From positions 1,426,001 to 1,490,000 of the forward strand of contig NC_089434.1 of assembly GCF_026210795.1 (NCBI RefSeq): a stretch of 64,000 nt of DNA. Reading direction: 5' to 3'. The translations under genes were made by a program, and so were the position numbers. Under the pieces are notes generated by a model. It ran no database searches and was not told the origin of the DNA. It saw nothing but the letters and a program-made list of their open reading frames with translations. This stretch comes from Rhizophagus irregularis (taxonomy: Eukaryota; Glomeromycota; Glomeromycetes; Glomerales; Glomeraceae). Below are positions 27,422-39,740 of the stretch, piece by piece (the stretch's first letter is position 1; each line of letters begins with the position of its first letter).

Positions 27422-27909
27422 TGTATGTTACTTATAGTTACCTAATCTTCAATTGCCGAATATATTTTTTCCAAGAATCCGTGCTCCTACCCGGTTATCT
27501 CTCTGTGGCTTTACAGACCTTCTAGGGGCTATTAACCTACCTGTTTACTCGGTTTGCTATCTCACTGCTTCCGACAGATGAATAGACTGAATCCTGATCA
27601 TATGACAGATCTATGACAGAATGACAGATCTGGGGGGTAAAATCAAAACTTTTTTCTGGGAGTATCCTCTCCCGATTTTTCTGAAACATCTGTCATATCC
27701 GTCATATCTGTCATACCCCTCTGATTCTATCGTATTTTCCTCTCTTTTCCCTTATTTCATTCTTTTTTAGTATATTATTATATGACAGATGTTAATGACA
27801 GATGGTGACAGATATAGGGGATTCCCTACCCCACGGAGGGGGGATGTAGGTACTGCGAGGCCGTGGCCGAGGTGGAGGAACGTAGTGACTACACTACCAG
27901 CCCGACGAC

Positions 27910-27914
27910 TGTAA
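27910..27914. repeat. Target-site duplication TGTAA, right
   Basis: Second copy of the 5-bp flank directly after the tip GCCCGACGAC. Confidence 0.8.
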
Positions 27915-28326
27915 CGAATAACGATATTGGAAATTTAAAAGATCACTCACCTTAATATTTTTATTAAAGTCATATCCAAGTTTGGAAAAGAACTTCATGC
28001 GTGCCATCAACGCTCATGTGATATTAAAAATTACATATTACGTACGTTGTGACACAGTGTTGTAAATTCAAGGTCATTTAACTTTTTTGAATGACCTAGG
28101 CCATTTCGTTATGATCACGTGATAAATTTACTACTGATTACGTAATTAGGCATTTTCAAGTCATTTCGAGGTCATTTGCAAACGGGAAAAGCACGTGCTA
28201 GTTGGTGATCGATCAAAAGATATAAAATGATGACATTCAGCTTTAATATTTTTTTTTTTTTCCCTAACAAAACTTTATTAATAACATAGCTTTAATATTT
28301 TACCAAGTTGAAATCAAAAAATCAAA

Positions 28327-28865
28327 ATGTCTCAACCTAATTTTAAAGTTATATCTGATCCACTTAATGCGTTAGCTACGGAAGTCCCCAATTTACCAAA
28401 CATACCCATATTTTCTGTCATGGAAGGTTTGGAAAGAATAGCTAAAAGGGTTGATCAAACTTCTCAAAGAAACGACGAAATCTCTTTAAGATTTAACCGC
28501 GTCCTCACTGCTTGTATGTATATTATTTTTGGTCTCTAGTATAAAAAAAAATGTTAATGTTCTGTTTAACTGCTCATTTTTAAAATTTTTAATTAATGTT
28601 ACTTTTATTTTTAGACGAACAGCGCATGATAGCGCGTGCTGTCAATTCAACAATCCGCAACTCTCAAGCAACGATTGAACCTCTCTTAACAAATGATGGT
28701 AACCTTCCTGAAGATTTTCCTCGTAACTTTTTGGAAATAGAGGGTGCATCTGAAGACACGATCAAAAAGCTTCTTTTTGTGTATGGTCAACCAACTGACG
28801 GTGACGTAACTATCTGCAAACGACGTTTGGTAGGGTATTTGGGAATTATAGCCCTTTATGTTTGA
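28327..28865 (+). CDS. Spliced small protein, resembles Mug135-like C-terminal family
   Basis: Exon 1 is 28327-28513 and exon 2 is 28615-28865; the intron begins GTATGT and ends TTTAG, with phase 1 on both sides, giving about 145 residues. The N-terminal half carries a Pro-rich lead and a helix (MEGLERIAKRVDQTSQRNDE). The C-terminal half ends LEIEGASEDTIKKLLFVYGQ and a Lys/Arg-rich GYLGI segment, which resembles the Mug135-like C-terminal domain found in many fungal short proteins. The function is not known. It lies in the spacer of the large inverted repeat, 412 bp from the small Maverick derivative. Confidence 0.6.
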
Positions 28866-31395
28866 AGTAAAAAGAGCTTCAAATTTAACAAAGTTTCTGG
28901 ACAAGTATAAGTATTATAAAACACGAATAAAATAAAAAAAGGGAAATCATTTGCAGAGATCAATTATGGAAAAAAAGAAGGATATCTTTTAGAAGATCAA
29001 CTTCTTGTTGATTATCATAATAATGTTTATATAAAATGTACAATATCTGTAGTAATAGGCTAATTAGTATTGCTTAATAAAAATTATTAAATTCTATATT
29101 GCAAATATATTTGTATTTTTTATTTATGGCTCTAACAGTTTCACATATATAAATTATTTCGCTTAGAAAATTGTTGGATAATAAATAAAATCATAAACTT
29201 GACCTTTTGCCTTTTTCTCGTCAACTTTACTATTCATCATGAAGTCTTTAACCATAATTAAAAATTCTTTAGTGTATAATACCAGCTTAAATCTCGAGAT
29301 CTTCCGCACCACAGGATTTTTGATATAAGCAAATGATATTGAGGTAAAGGAATTTTCTGAGTCACAGTCCTGAATAGATGAAGATGTGTCGTTACAGGCT
29401 TATAGCTGACGCCGGTATATATTTCTTGAATCAAACGTTGCCCTTAGCAACAACCTCTTCGTTTTTTCATCCATGGCACAATATTTTGGGAAATCAGGAT
29501 GCCTCTGGATCTATAGAAGTAGGGTTACATTGTTCTGCAATAAGCCTGTCTCCCACTTCCTCTGCCTTATATCTCTTTATTTTGTTGCGATTTTAACACT
29601 CTCTTTCACTAGATGCTTTTAATATTGTCTCATAATAATTATCATCACTGCTGAAGCAAAAGTACTTAGTTGAAATTTTAAATGTAAGTTATTTGACTCC
29701 TTCTTGTAATTTATGAAGTAGCTGACAAATACTTTAACATCATAACTTCATCTTTAAATTCTATTCCCTAGTGAATTAGTTGGTGAAATTGCTTTCAAAT
29801 TCATATTTCCCATAAATTTTTGAAGCTATATCATAAGTGATATTGTTTTTTATGATATTTGCATATATAAATTTATTCCCTCATTTCTTTGGTAACACCT
29901 TATTAACCAACCCAATATATAAATATATATAAATAAGCAAGATCAAATTGACTTATTCTGGCTAAATAGTAAACAAAGCAGAAAAAAAGAGAATCAGTTA
30001 ATGAATAGAAAAAAAATGAGAAAATGTTTTCAGATTTGAAAAATATTTATCAGTGAGGGTTGGATTATGATGATGATACTAATGAGTTGATTATCTTGAG
30101 ACACTTAACTAATTGGAAAATTGTCATTGTCTCTAAACTTTGATATTGGTCCCATTTCCTCCCACAAGTTTGTTTAGAAACATCTTTAGATGGTTGAGCT
30201 CAAGAAAGTTTTATATTATTCAAAATCATAAACTGCAACTTTTAACTTTTTTATGAAAGAAAAGCTTCTTAGGGTTTGAGACAATAAAATCTTTAATGTC
30301 AATTTTAGGACTATTAATAAATTTATGTCAAATGATAACCATGTAAATATCATTACGTCTTCATTGCGTCTAAAAGCAAACAATTTAATAATATAGTACT
30401 TTCATTTTGATGAAGAGATGATAGTTTTTAAAAGTACTATAAGAGTTTTTTGAAGGTATGTATAAACTTTTACAAACCTTTTTGAATATATTATGATTAG
30501 TAATAAGATAGACTCTTGATAGAAGCTTATAATGGTGAAATACAGTAAATGATATAAACAAAATTAATAGACGTATTAAAAAAATAATTTATCAGTAAAT
30601 TTTTTTTTTCTTGTTACGGAAAGAATTCACGAGAAAAAAATTGTTCCCATAATAAGTTTAATTTATTAATGCTTATTTAATTTATTTGTGATGATTTAAA
30701 AATATAAAATAGAAACAATATTATTTATTTTTATTACAAATATTCGAGTATAAATTTAACAGTGTTAAACATAACGAGAAGTTATTTCGCTAATAATCTT
30801 ATAATTATTGATCAAAAATCAAAATACAACAATTCATCACTATTTGATACTAAAAGAAAACTTGAATAATTTATTTTTAGTTCAACAGCATGTATTTTAC
30901 AATTATTATACAATATTAAAATCTCAGAAACATATATCTGGTTATAACATATGTTTTCAATGTATAGAATATTTATAATCATTACAGCCGGTAAACTGAA
31001 TGGGACTATAATTTAAATCCAATCGCTATACCGTTATAAAAAATTAAAGTAACTTACATTTTGCTTTAATCCTTCACTATGACATTAATTTCAACTTGCA
31101 CAAAGTGTAATTTTTATTTTACTATATTTATATTTAATATGACAAAAGAGAAAGCGGATTGTAAATTGTGTTCTCTAAAAGAAGTAATCCATTAATTTAT
31201 TCGTTTACATGTTTATGAAATTTCATGGGTTGCCATTTCGATATCAAATATGTTACATATATTGCGCATAATATACATACAAAACATGGATTCCTTTGTT
31301 TACCTAATATATATCCAGTTTTGAATTTTTATTTGTGGTTTAAGATTATCTATCGTTTATAAATTTACATACGGTAATATATTGAATTACATAAT
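28866..31395. other. AT-rich spacer, nothing supported
   Basis: I see no convincing coding frame. The 72-codon frame at 29378 has no homology I recognise and no splice context. Several A/T runs and short palindromes are present. Confidence 0.5.
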
Positions 31396-31646
31396 TTAAA
31401 ACAATAAAAAGATATTATTGGGCGTTTTTTATAAAACTAGTAACGATTTTGTTGATCATTTGTTGATCATTTATTTTTAAATTTATTATAAATTTTGTCA
31501 CGAGATTTTCTATGGAAATCATTTCTCAATTTGTTATTAAAACACCTGCTGAATTGCCTCGAAATTGAAAATCATTTCTCTTTTTATAAAAAAATTTCCT
31601 TTTTGGTAAAAAACTCTCAAATTAATCTTATATAACTTTATATGTA

Positions 31647-31728
31647 AATGACAATGACAATGACAATGACAATGACAATGACAATGTCAATGTCAATGTC
31701 AATGTCAATGTCAATGACAATGACAATG
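31647..31728. repeat. Hexamer microsatellite (right arm)
   Basis: GACAAT and GTCAAT hexamers, the inverted counterpart of 22885-22966. Confidence 0.9.
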
Positions 31729-32820
31729 AAAAAAACTTCTAATGCCAACTTTTCGCAAAAACTCTTCCTGTGCCACTGAAAATACCTGTTAAATTGAGAC
31801 ATCATTTAATATTTGCATGTTTTCATTTGTTTGCTGATCAATTTCGCTATTATAATATTATTTACTGTTGTAGCATTTTCGCTATAATTTAAAAAATTTT
31901 TAAATAATTTTAACAAAAAACGTTTTATCGTTAATTAATAAATTATAGTTTTTCAATTTAATTTTTAAAATGTTAATTTCAAAATAATACATGTATTATG
32001 ACAATTTCTCTCTATAAAAAAAATAAAATAAATAAAATAAATAATAAGTAGAGGTTAGAACCATCCAAAAAAACCTTAACCAGTTAATATGAAAAATATT
32101 TAAAATTTTTTTTTACTTAAAATTGTACCAATTTTCGATTTTACTAACGCTAATACATTTAGTTGAAAAAAGACTATTTGAATCACTACCATTATTAATA
32201 AATAGGAAAAAATTCGGTATTAAATTTTGAGTTTGGAAACATATAACTGAATTACTAAGTCTCTGGGCAGCATTAAGTAAATCTGATCAGAATTACTGAT
32301 ATATTTATGGTCAAAACAGTTTTAACCAGTTAATCCTGCTAATAAGATCCTTGTGTTAATTAAATTTTGACAATAATTTGTCTTATGGATTATAAAATTT
32401 TGATATTTAACACTTTTGGGATTATAGAATTTGATTATGAGGATAATGCACCATTGGAATTTTAATGGATGAGTTCCCTTCAGTGTACAAAAAGTTTTAG
32501 AAAAATTCCGAAAATCTTCTGAAAAATACTACAATCTGCAGTAAAATGTCCAAAATTATTCAAGATTTAAAAAATTTACCAGATTTTTCAAAAACCTTTT
32601 AGAAAATCTGGCAAAATTGAGTAGATTTTACGCTGGCCCCCTTTCTTGAAGTGATACAATTAATTATGATAATCAAGTTTTTTCATCTTGTACTTTACCA
32701 ATTATATAAAAATCTGTAATGCTTTATTCACATTTATAGATAGTTTGCAGGTGTTTTTTTCTCTACACTCAAAATAATATAAAATCTTTCAATTTTTTTT
32801 TATCAAAAAAATTAAAAAAA

Positions 32821-34010
32821 ATGACCGCTACTCTGTCAGTTATCGCACTTGTAGTATGTTTAAGAGAATCCTCTCACACAGCATTTGGGGACGCTATCTA
32901 TCATGAGAAAGTTTCCAATGAAAATCCTGTTTTTGGATTCAAACAGTTTTCAAACGCGCTGCACGATTATAATGAGGCGTTTAAAGAAGGGGACTTAGTC
33001 CATTTTGGTGGAAAGTTCACTATTGATGACAATAAATTAATGGTAAGTAATTTTTGTATGTATCTAAGGAATAATGACATATAATAATTTTAATAATAAT
33101 TTTATAATTTACTTAATAATAATAATTATAAAAATGATAATAATCTAATAATAATAATTATAAAAATTTATAAAAATGATAATAATTTAAATAATTTTTT
33201 TAATATTAATTACAAATATAATATTTTCATTTGTCTTTTTCATATAAACAGCTCTTAGTTGAAGCGGCATGTGTGCTAGAACCTCAATTAGGACGTAATG
33301 GAGAACGTTTGAAATGGGAACCTGAAAAAATTCCATCAACAAAGCCGTTCGTTCATATCACTACTTCTGCTTGTGAACCATTGTCAACATCAAATAATAT
33401 GAATTTTGTTAAAACCAAATCGTTGATTTATTCACCATTTCATTCTGCTGCACGTTACATTAATTTTGAGATTGGATATTCAAGTGAATCAAAATGGCTT
33501 GAATATCTTTCTGATAAATGGAGTAAATTTGCCAATTTTTTCGTCGCTGGATTTCTTGAGGCAATTTATACAGACGGATCAACAACATACGTACAGATAG
33601 ATGCAAAGTTGATCGATTATGATGTTCGATTTCGTACTTCAACTTCAAGTAACAATTACCAACCCTCACCACAAAGATCAACCACCAACGCATTTGCTCA
33701 AAGGAGGAATAAATCAACTCCTAATTCACCAGTAAAAACACATATTACCCCAAAATCGGATTCAAATACCACAGAAATAGAAAATGCATATGAAGAAGAA
33801 AGTGATAATGATTCAGACAAAGAAGATACAGTAGGAACAAATCAATCTCCTATAGACCTGGTTATGATAGATGATAATACGCCTATTAATGCTAATAAAA
33901 CTAAAAAACGCCAATTATCTGATTTGTGTGATGGTGAAATTGATCAACCTATTAAACCGAAAAGAAGTTATAATAAAAAAGGAGGTCGTGGAGGACGCGG
34001 AAAGAAATAA
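32821..34010 (+). CDS. Spliced gene for a 326-residue basic protein of unknown function (right arm copy)
   Basis: Exon 1 is 32821-33042, the intron 33043-33251 (GTAAGT to ACAG) and exon 2 33252-34010. The protein is as described for the left-arm copy: a globular N-terminal domain, an acidic linker (EEESDNDSDKEDT) and a basic GGRGGRGKK tail. An A-rich leader directly precedes the ATG. The two copies differ at only a few residues, so either or both may be expressed. Confidence 0.75.
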
Positions 34011-34922
34011 AAATTATTTTGCGTATTATACAAATAATAAGAAAATATGTCAAAAATCATTTCCATAAATTATAGAAATTAAATCTTAAAGAAATTAGTA
34101 ACAGAAAATTTAGTATTATTCACAAGGATCCACATTTTTTTGTTAAAAAAATATTTTTTTTCTATAATAATTTGTTTCACTTCTTTTAAAAAAAGAATAT
34201 ACATATATTTTCTTATATATAATAAAAACATAAAATTTATGATCTGAAATTATGATATAATGGTTTAATTTTATTAAAAAAAATAAATCTTTTTATAACG
34301 AGTGATTTCGTAACTAATTAATGTACACGTTAACATAATTATTTATGCTACACATAAATCTAATCTAAATTTATCAAAAAATTTTCTTAATACTGCTTAA
34401 TACAGGTTAGAATTTTTGCCAATTTACTTTTAATTTATTCATAATTTTAATATTATTTTACAATTTTACAATTGTAATAGCAGGAGATATAATTTGGCCT
34501 ATCGGTCATATATGTAATACGTATTACCAATTTAAATATAGGATTTCCGATTTTAATATTGCAACATGTGATCACGTATTACGGTTATTAACAAAGAATT
34601 TTTTTATTTTTTCAGCTGATTATTTTTTTGTCTTTTCGTTTACAAAAACCTAATAAAATAGAAGTAAAATTTTATTTTTTTTCCTTAAATATAAACAAAC
34701 ACATTTAAATTAAATAACTCAGAATTTAAATATAAACAAATATTATAGTTTGTTTACACATATTTCAAATTATGGTTTGAGCATTTTGGCCAAAGTAAAT
34801 CTTGCTCTTTAATTGAAAGTAGTTCAGCAAGTTTGAAGCTGTTAAGATATTAATCTACATGAAAGCACAGTTAATATTTTTGGAGTTATTTACATTTTTA
34901 CATAATAGTACTAAGTTACAAA

Positions 34923-35953
34923 ATTTTTTTTACCTTCAGAGCGTATTTTGGGCAGTTTAGTCAAAGTATATCAACTTCTTATATTAATTGAAAGTTTTTT
35001 GGCGGGTCAAAATCTGCTTGGATATTAATTTTCATGAAGGTACAGTTAATACTTGAAGAGTTATTCACGTTTTTCACAATGGAATTTTATTTTTTCTATT
35101 TTATCACTTTAGAGCGTATTTTCGGCACTTTAGTCAAAGTAAATCGACTTCTTATATTAATTGAAAGTTGTTCAGCGAGTAATAATCTGTTCGAATATTG
35201 GTTTTCATGAAGGTACAGTTAATACTTGAAGAGTTATTCACGTTTTTCACAACGGTACTCATTCACGAATTTTATTTTTTCCGTTTTGTCACTTCAGAGC
35301 GTATTTTGAGCACTTTAGACAAAGTAAATTGACTTCTTATATTAATTGAATGTTGTTCAGCAGGTGATAATCTACTTGGATATTAATTTTCACGAAGGTA
35401 CAGTTAATACTTGAAGAATTATTCACGTTTTTCACAACACGAATTTTATTTTTTCCGTTTTGTCACTTCAGAGCGTATTTTGAGCATTTTAGTCAAAGTA
35501 AATTGACTTCTTATATTAATTGAAAGTTTTTCAGTGGGTCATAATCTGCTTGGATATTAATTTTCATGAAGGTACAGTTAATACTTGAAGGGTTATTCAC
35601 GTTTTTCACAACGATACTCATTCACGAATTTTATTTTTTCCGTTTTGTCACTTCAGAGCGTATTTTGAGCATTTTAGTCAAAGTAAATTGACTTCTTATA
35701 TTAATTGAAAGTTTTTCAGTGGGTCATAATCTGCTTGGATATTAATTTTCATGAAGGTACAGTTAATACTTGAAGGGTTATTCACGTTTTTCACAACGGT
35801 ACTCATTCATGAATTTTATTTTTTCTGTTTTGTCACTTCAGAACGTATTTTGAACATTTTGGTCAAAGGAAATCGACTTCTTTTATTAATTAAAAGTTGT
35901 TTAGCAGTCAAAATCCAATTTTCATGAAAATGCAGTGGAGTAATTTATATTTT
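34923..35953. repeat. Tandem 170-185 bp repeats (right arm)
   Basis: Mirrored copy of the array at 18660-19690, in the opposite orientation. A GG in place of TT at about 35207-35208 is one of the few differences between the arms. Confidence 0.85.
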
Positions 35954-36227
35954 TTATGATCATACTATACTGAATTGCAAATAAATTTACATTCTTTAAT
36001 GTATTTTTAAAATTTAAATTTTTATTTAATATTACTTAATAAATAAGGTTGCTTGCCGAAACTAGAGGGTTTCGGCAATACTTTCTATATGATTTAATTA
36101 GAGTTTCAGCATTTAAACAATTTATAAGAATAAAGACAATATGATTTTTTGTATGTAAATATTTATTTTATAATATTTAATATTAAACTAATAAAATATA
36201 CGATTAAAAATATAATAAAAATTAAAA

Positions 36228-36914
36228 TTATCTTCTATGTGGGGACCTGCTTCTACCTCTTCTTCTATCTCTACTTCTGTCCCGTCTTCTATCTCTACTT
36301 CTGTCCCATCTTCTATCTCTACCTCTATCTCGTCTTCTATCTCTACTTCTTGATCTACTTCTTGATCGAGACCTTGATCGAGACCTAGATCGCGACCTTC
36401 TTCTTTCCCTTCGCAATCTATATTCATATTGACGTCGATCATGCGCAGCATGCCGCCGTCGATACTCTCGTCTAAACAGATCTAAAATCCAATAAAAATA
36501 TTAATGAATTGAATGAATTGCCTAAATAAAATTAATTTAAAATAATAATTAATAATAATTACCGGTTTGTAACCAGAATTCATCATTCATATCGGCAAAA
36601 CACGCTCTATCGAAACTATTTGGGCTTGTAATAGGAATGCCGTCATCATTATTATTTATTATTCTACTGAGGTTTTCATAACCTCGTTTGAGGGCATTCC
36701 ATTTTGTATAGCACTGCCTGGGTGTCGCTGCAAATCCCGTTGCAGCGAACACCCTATTTGCTATTATTGTCCATGCATTAACATGGTAGCGGTTTGCAAT
36801 TCTTTCGAATTGCTGATGTAAGTTTCTTCGCTCCGCAATTAACTGCCTAGCAGCATTAATCGTCCATTGGAATACTGGTGGTGGCGGTGGAACAAAAGGT
36901 ACTAATGCTGCCAT
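36228..36914 (-). CDS. SANT/Myb-like (trihelix-type) protein with RS-rich tail, two exons
   Basis: Exon 1 is 36563-36914 (ATG 36914) and exon 2 is 36228-36481; the intron runs GTAATT to TTTTAG and both sides are phase 1, giving about 201 residues. Exon 1 encodes a Pro-rich lead and a SANT/Myb-like DNA-binding domain (FQWTINAARQLIAERRNLHQ, NAWTIIANRVF, RQCYTKWNALKRGYENL). Exon 2 encodes an arginine-rich part with SRSRSR and DRRRDR dipeptide runs ending SPHRR, as in RS-domain splicing or chromatin factors. Each half alone looks real; the fusion rests on matching splice phase. It starts 76 bp beyond the inverted-repeat arm. Confidence 0.7.
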
Positions 36915-38371
36915 TTTTTATTTTTTATGATTTTTTTGTAACTTGAAAATTAAATACAATTTGAAAATTAAAATACAATTTGGTTTTGAATTGCGAAAAA
37001 AAAATTCAAATTTCATAATATTTATAATAATTTTAAAATTCGTTATAATGTTTAAAACATGAACTGATGAACATAATAACATTCTACATAATTAAAGTAT
37101 TTGTAACAAAATAAACACAGTTTTGATTCTAATGTAATAAATTTAATTAACGCAGTTCTAAATTTTTTTTTGTAATGCAGTTCTTAAAATTTATTGATCT
37201 AATGTAATAAATTTAATTAACGAAGTCCTTAAAACTTATTGATTCTAATATAATATGCTTATCCTTATTCCTTAATTAAATTGCACTATTTTTAAAATAT
37301 AATATGCTTATCCTTATTCCTTAATTAAATTGCAATGTTTTAAAATATAATATAAAATTACAATTGCCTGCATTGCCTGCATAATTATATGTTAACTGGA
37401 CTTTGATCGCGAATATTTTGCCCTGCATAATTACATCATTTATTTCCTAAATAGTATCATTATTTAAATCACATGATATTAGAATTAATTCTCATTGGAT
37501 TAACTATTGTAATTATTTCTCATTATTATTATTCCTCACTATCATCATAATTATCGTCATTAACACTTTTATTAATAGAAAATTTAAAAACAAATTTTTA
37601 TAGTGATAAAAAAATTATTAAAAATACTAAATAAATAAAAGAATTACAATGATGGAAAAAAAAATGACTGACTGAAAAAGGAATAATATTCATTTAAAAA
37701 AAATTTGTAATTACAAAAACTGAAAATAACTGGATAGCTGCATCAGGACCCCGAACAATACATATAAAGGTCACATTAAAATCAAAATTTTTTACTATGA
37801 TCAATAAGCAAATGATTTTGGATTCTATCTCGCCAATTATAAGTGATCTACCTACTACTAATTTGTGATACTACAGACATCCCTCGCGCTCAAATTTTGT
37901 GTTCTTACAAATCTCTCCTTATAAATTCATTTGATAGATTTCTATTATTGGGACTTTAAAAGTTCCTTTCATTATTTTACATAATTTACAATTATAGGTT
38001 AAATTATTGAAATCAGTATCTTAATTTTTAAAATTAAATAATCCTAATTATTTCTAAAAATAAATTAATGGTCGCGACTTATTAATTTTATTATTTTAAC
38101 TCCTTAAATTAACTTATCGAGTATTACTATTTTTAGACTATTTTCCTTTGTTCTGAAAATAATTTTTCTGATATGATTTTCCTTTTCCAGAATTTTCCCT
38201 CATGTAACATTTATCCTTTTATTTGTTTTGCTAATTTTTACATGTTTACGCGTCACATCTCTTCATTATATAAGTATCTTCATTTTTCCTTCCTTTCTTG
38301 TTTTTACTTAATATTTTTCAAAATTTTCCTTCACTACACCTTTACTACACATCTATTTGTTCCTTCTCAAA
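36915..38371. other. AT-rich intergenic stretch
   Basis: No coding frame is supported. Near 37120-37340 there are short duplications (AATATGCTTATCCTTATTCC with TTAATTAAATTGCA, twice). The last 150 bp are pyrimidine-rich, as expected for the promoter of the next gene. Confidence 0.5.
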
Positions 38372-39286
38372 ATGGTTGCCACTAGGAAATTTACCACCAC
38401 TTCTGCTTTAATTGCTGCTCATCCTTCTACTACTGCTGCTCGTCCTTCTACTACTGCTGCTCGTCCTTCTACTGCTGCTCGTCCTTCTACTGCTGCTCGT
38501 CCTTCTACTACTGCTGCTGCATCAAATAAGAAACGCTGTCGACGTTCTGCCACCTCTAACCGAAAATCTAAAAATCGCTTGAAGGCTTTGAAAGCTGCCA
38601 GAAAACCAAAGGTTCAACTTCTTGAAGGTGGGTATTGTACGCAAGGTTTACTAAATGATCTTAAAAGAGGTTGCCTGCAGACAGTATATTCGTATTCTCA
38701 GGGCATGGTTCTTGACGGTTCATTACCTGTAGACGGAGTATTCATATTCCCAGTGTCCAGTTCTTAAAAGGATTTTACCTTCTGCAGATCTTTTCTAAAC
38801 TATCGACTTTATCCACTTAGTTCTCGAACTAACTATCCAATTATTATCATATACACATATATACATATATTTTTTTTTAATTTAATTCAGAGGAACTTGA
38901 AAGTTGTTGTCGTCATCTTAATCATATTCAGAAACAACTTAATGAGGCACAAGACTCCCTTCATGACAGTATTCAACTAAGGTCTCAGCTGGAAGATGAT
39001 CTGACTATTGCACGATCAAAAATATTAGACCTTGAAGATGAATTAACGAAGCAGCGAAAAGAACAGAGAATGTTGGGTAAAAAGTATATGGAACTAAAAG
39101 GTATATTTCAATATTATATCTTTCAACTGTTATTATATATTATTTCTTTAATTAAAAATTTTATTAGAAGAGAATTATACCATTAAAACTCGTCAACTTC
39201 GTTCTCATTCTACTACTCCCGCTACTCCTATACCATCACAACTGACTAAAAGTAAATCTAAAAAGAAAGTAAAATTTGCCACTTGA
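38372..39286 (+). CDS. Three-exon gene for a basic coiled-coil protein with PST-AAR repeats
   Basis: Exons are 38372-38627, 38891-39100 and 39168-39286. The donors GTGGGT and GTATAT and the acceptors TTCAG and ATTAG are all in phase 1, giving 194 residues. The N-terminus has short tandem repeats PSTTAAR/PSTAAR (18-21 bp units), then a Lys/Arg-rich stretch (NKKRCRRSATSNRKSKNRLK). Exon 2 encodes a coiled coil (LNEAQDSLHDSIQLRSQLED). Exon 3 ends with a basic KSKSKKKVKFAT tail. No known domain is recognised; a nuclear protein is likely from composition. The unspliced frame of exon 1 also stays open to 38767, so the first intron is the least certain call. Confidence 0.6.
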
Positions 39287-39740
39287 TTTCTGTATTTTGG
39301 AAAGGCTTTTATTTCTTCTTTTTTTAGGTTTATGGATGATTCTTGGACAATTATTCATGGTAGGTTTATTTGTGTGGGTGTTAATGGTGACGTTATTAAA
39401 CTACATTAACATCCCTTTTTTTATTTTTAGATTCCCAGATAATTTTAAACAACATTCTTCATGGTAGATCCTTTGCATGGTGTTTAATGGTGTATTGTTT
39501 AATAATATTAATGCCTTTTTTTATTTTTTTTAGATTTTTGGATGGTGTCAATAAATTTTTTGGATAATTATGTGATGGTTTTAATGGTAGTACTAACCCC
39601 ATTATTTACTTTGTTTTCTAGGATTTTATTATGGTACGTAGGTTTTTTATTAAATTGGGTGATAATGGTGCTATTAAACAAAACTAATAATGCCTTCTTA
39701 TTTTTGTAGCATTTTTTGGATAGGAAACGCAAATGACATT
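39287..39740. repeat. Degenerate repeats of about 100 bp in the 3' flank
   Basis: Segments with TTTTTATTTTTAGATT, TTTGGATGGT or TTATGGTAG, and GTTATTAAAC or GTTTAATAAT cores recur about four times. They look like decayed tandem copies, possibly of intron-like sequence, since several end in TTTTTAG or TTGTAG. Confidence 0.45.

Larger units (their letters stand above)
24872..27909. mobile_element. 3.04 kb non-autonomous Maverick derivative
   Basis: The ends GTCGTCGGGCTGGTAGTG and its complement match the tip of the outer Maverick, and TGTAA flanks both sides (24867-24871 and 27910-27914). Inverted repeats of about 935 bp (24872-25806 and 26975-27909; coordinates sum to 52781) enclose about 1.17 kb that encodes a zinc-finger/coiled-coil protein. 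The arms carry a truncated F-box-like gene and the 62-bp repeat of the large element. It has no polymerase or integrase, so it would depend on a Maverick integrase supplied elsewhere. Confidence 0.88.
31396..36152. repeat. Right arm of the 17.7 kb inverted repeat
   Basis: Reverse complement of 18461-23217. The match stops at 36152 because the other arm is cut there by the outer Maverick, so this arm shows the empty insertion site: reading on the minus strand, TTTACAT is followed by ACAAAAAATC. Confidence 0.9.

Noticed and set aside
29378-29596. 72-codon frame in the spacer
   Set aside because: No recognisable motif, no splice partner and no second copy.
18461-36152. Palindrome as a pure assembly artefact
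   Set aside because: The arms carry a few real substitutions and the two sides end in different contexts. An artefact cannot be fully excluded without reads, but it is less likely.
36188-36451. Glu-rich frame over the RS-coding exon
   Set aside because: Shadow of the arginine-rich exon in another frame on the same strand; the RS frame joins in phase with the SANT exon.
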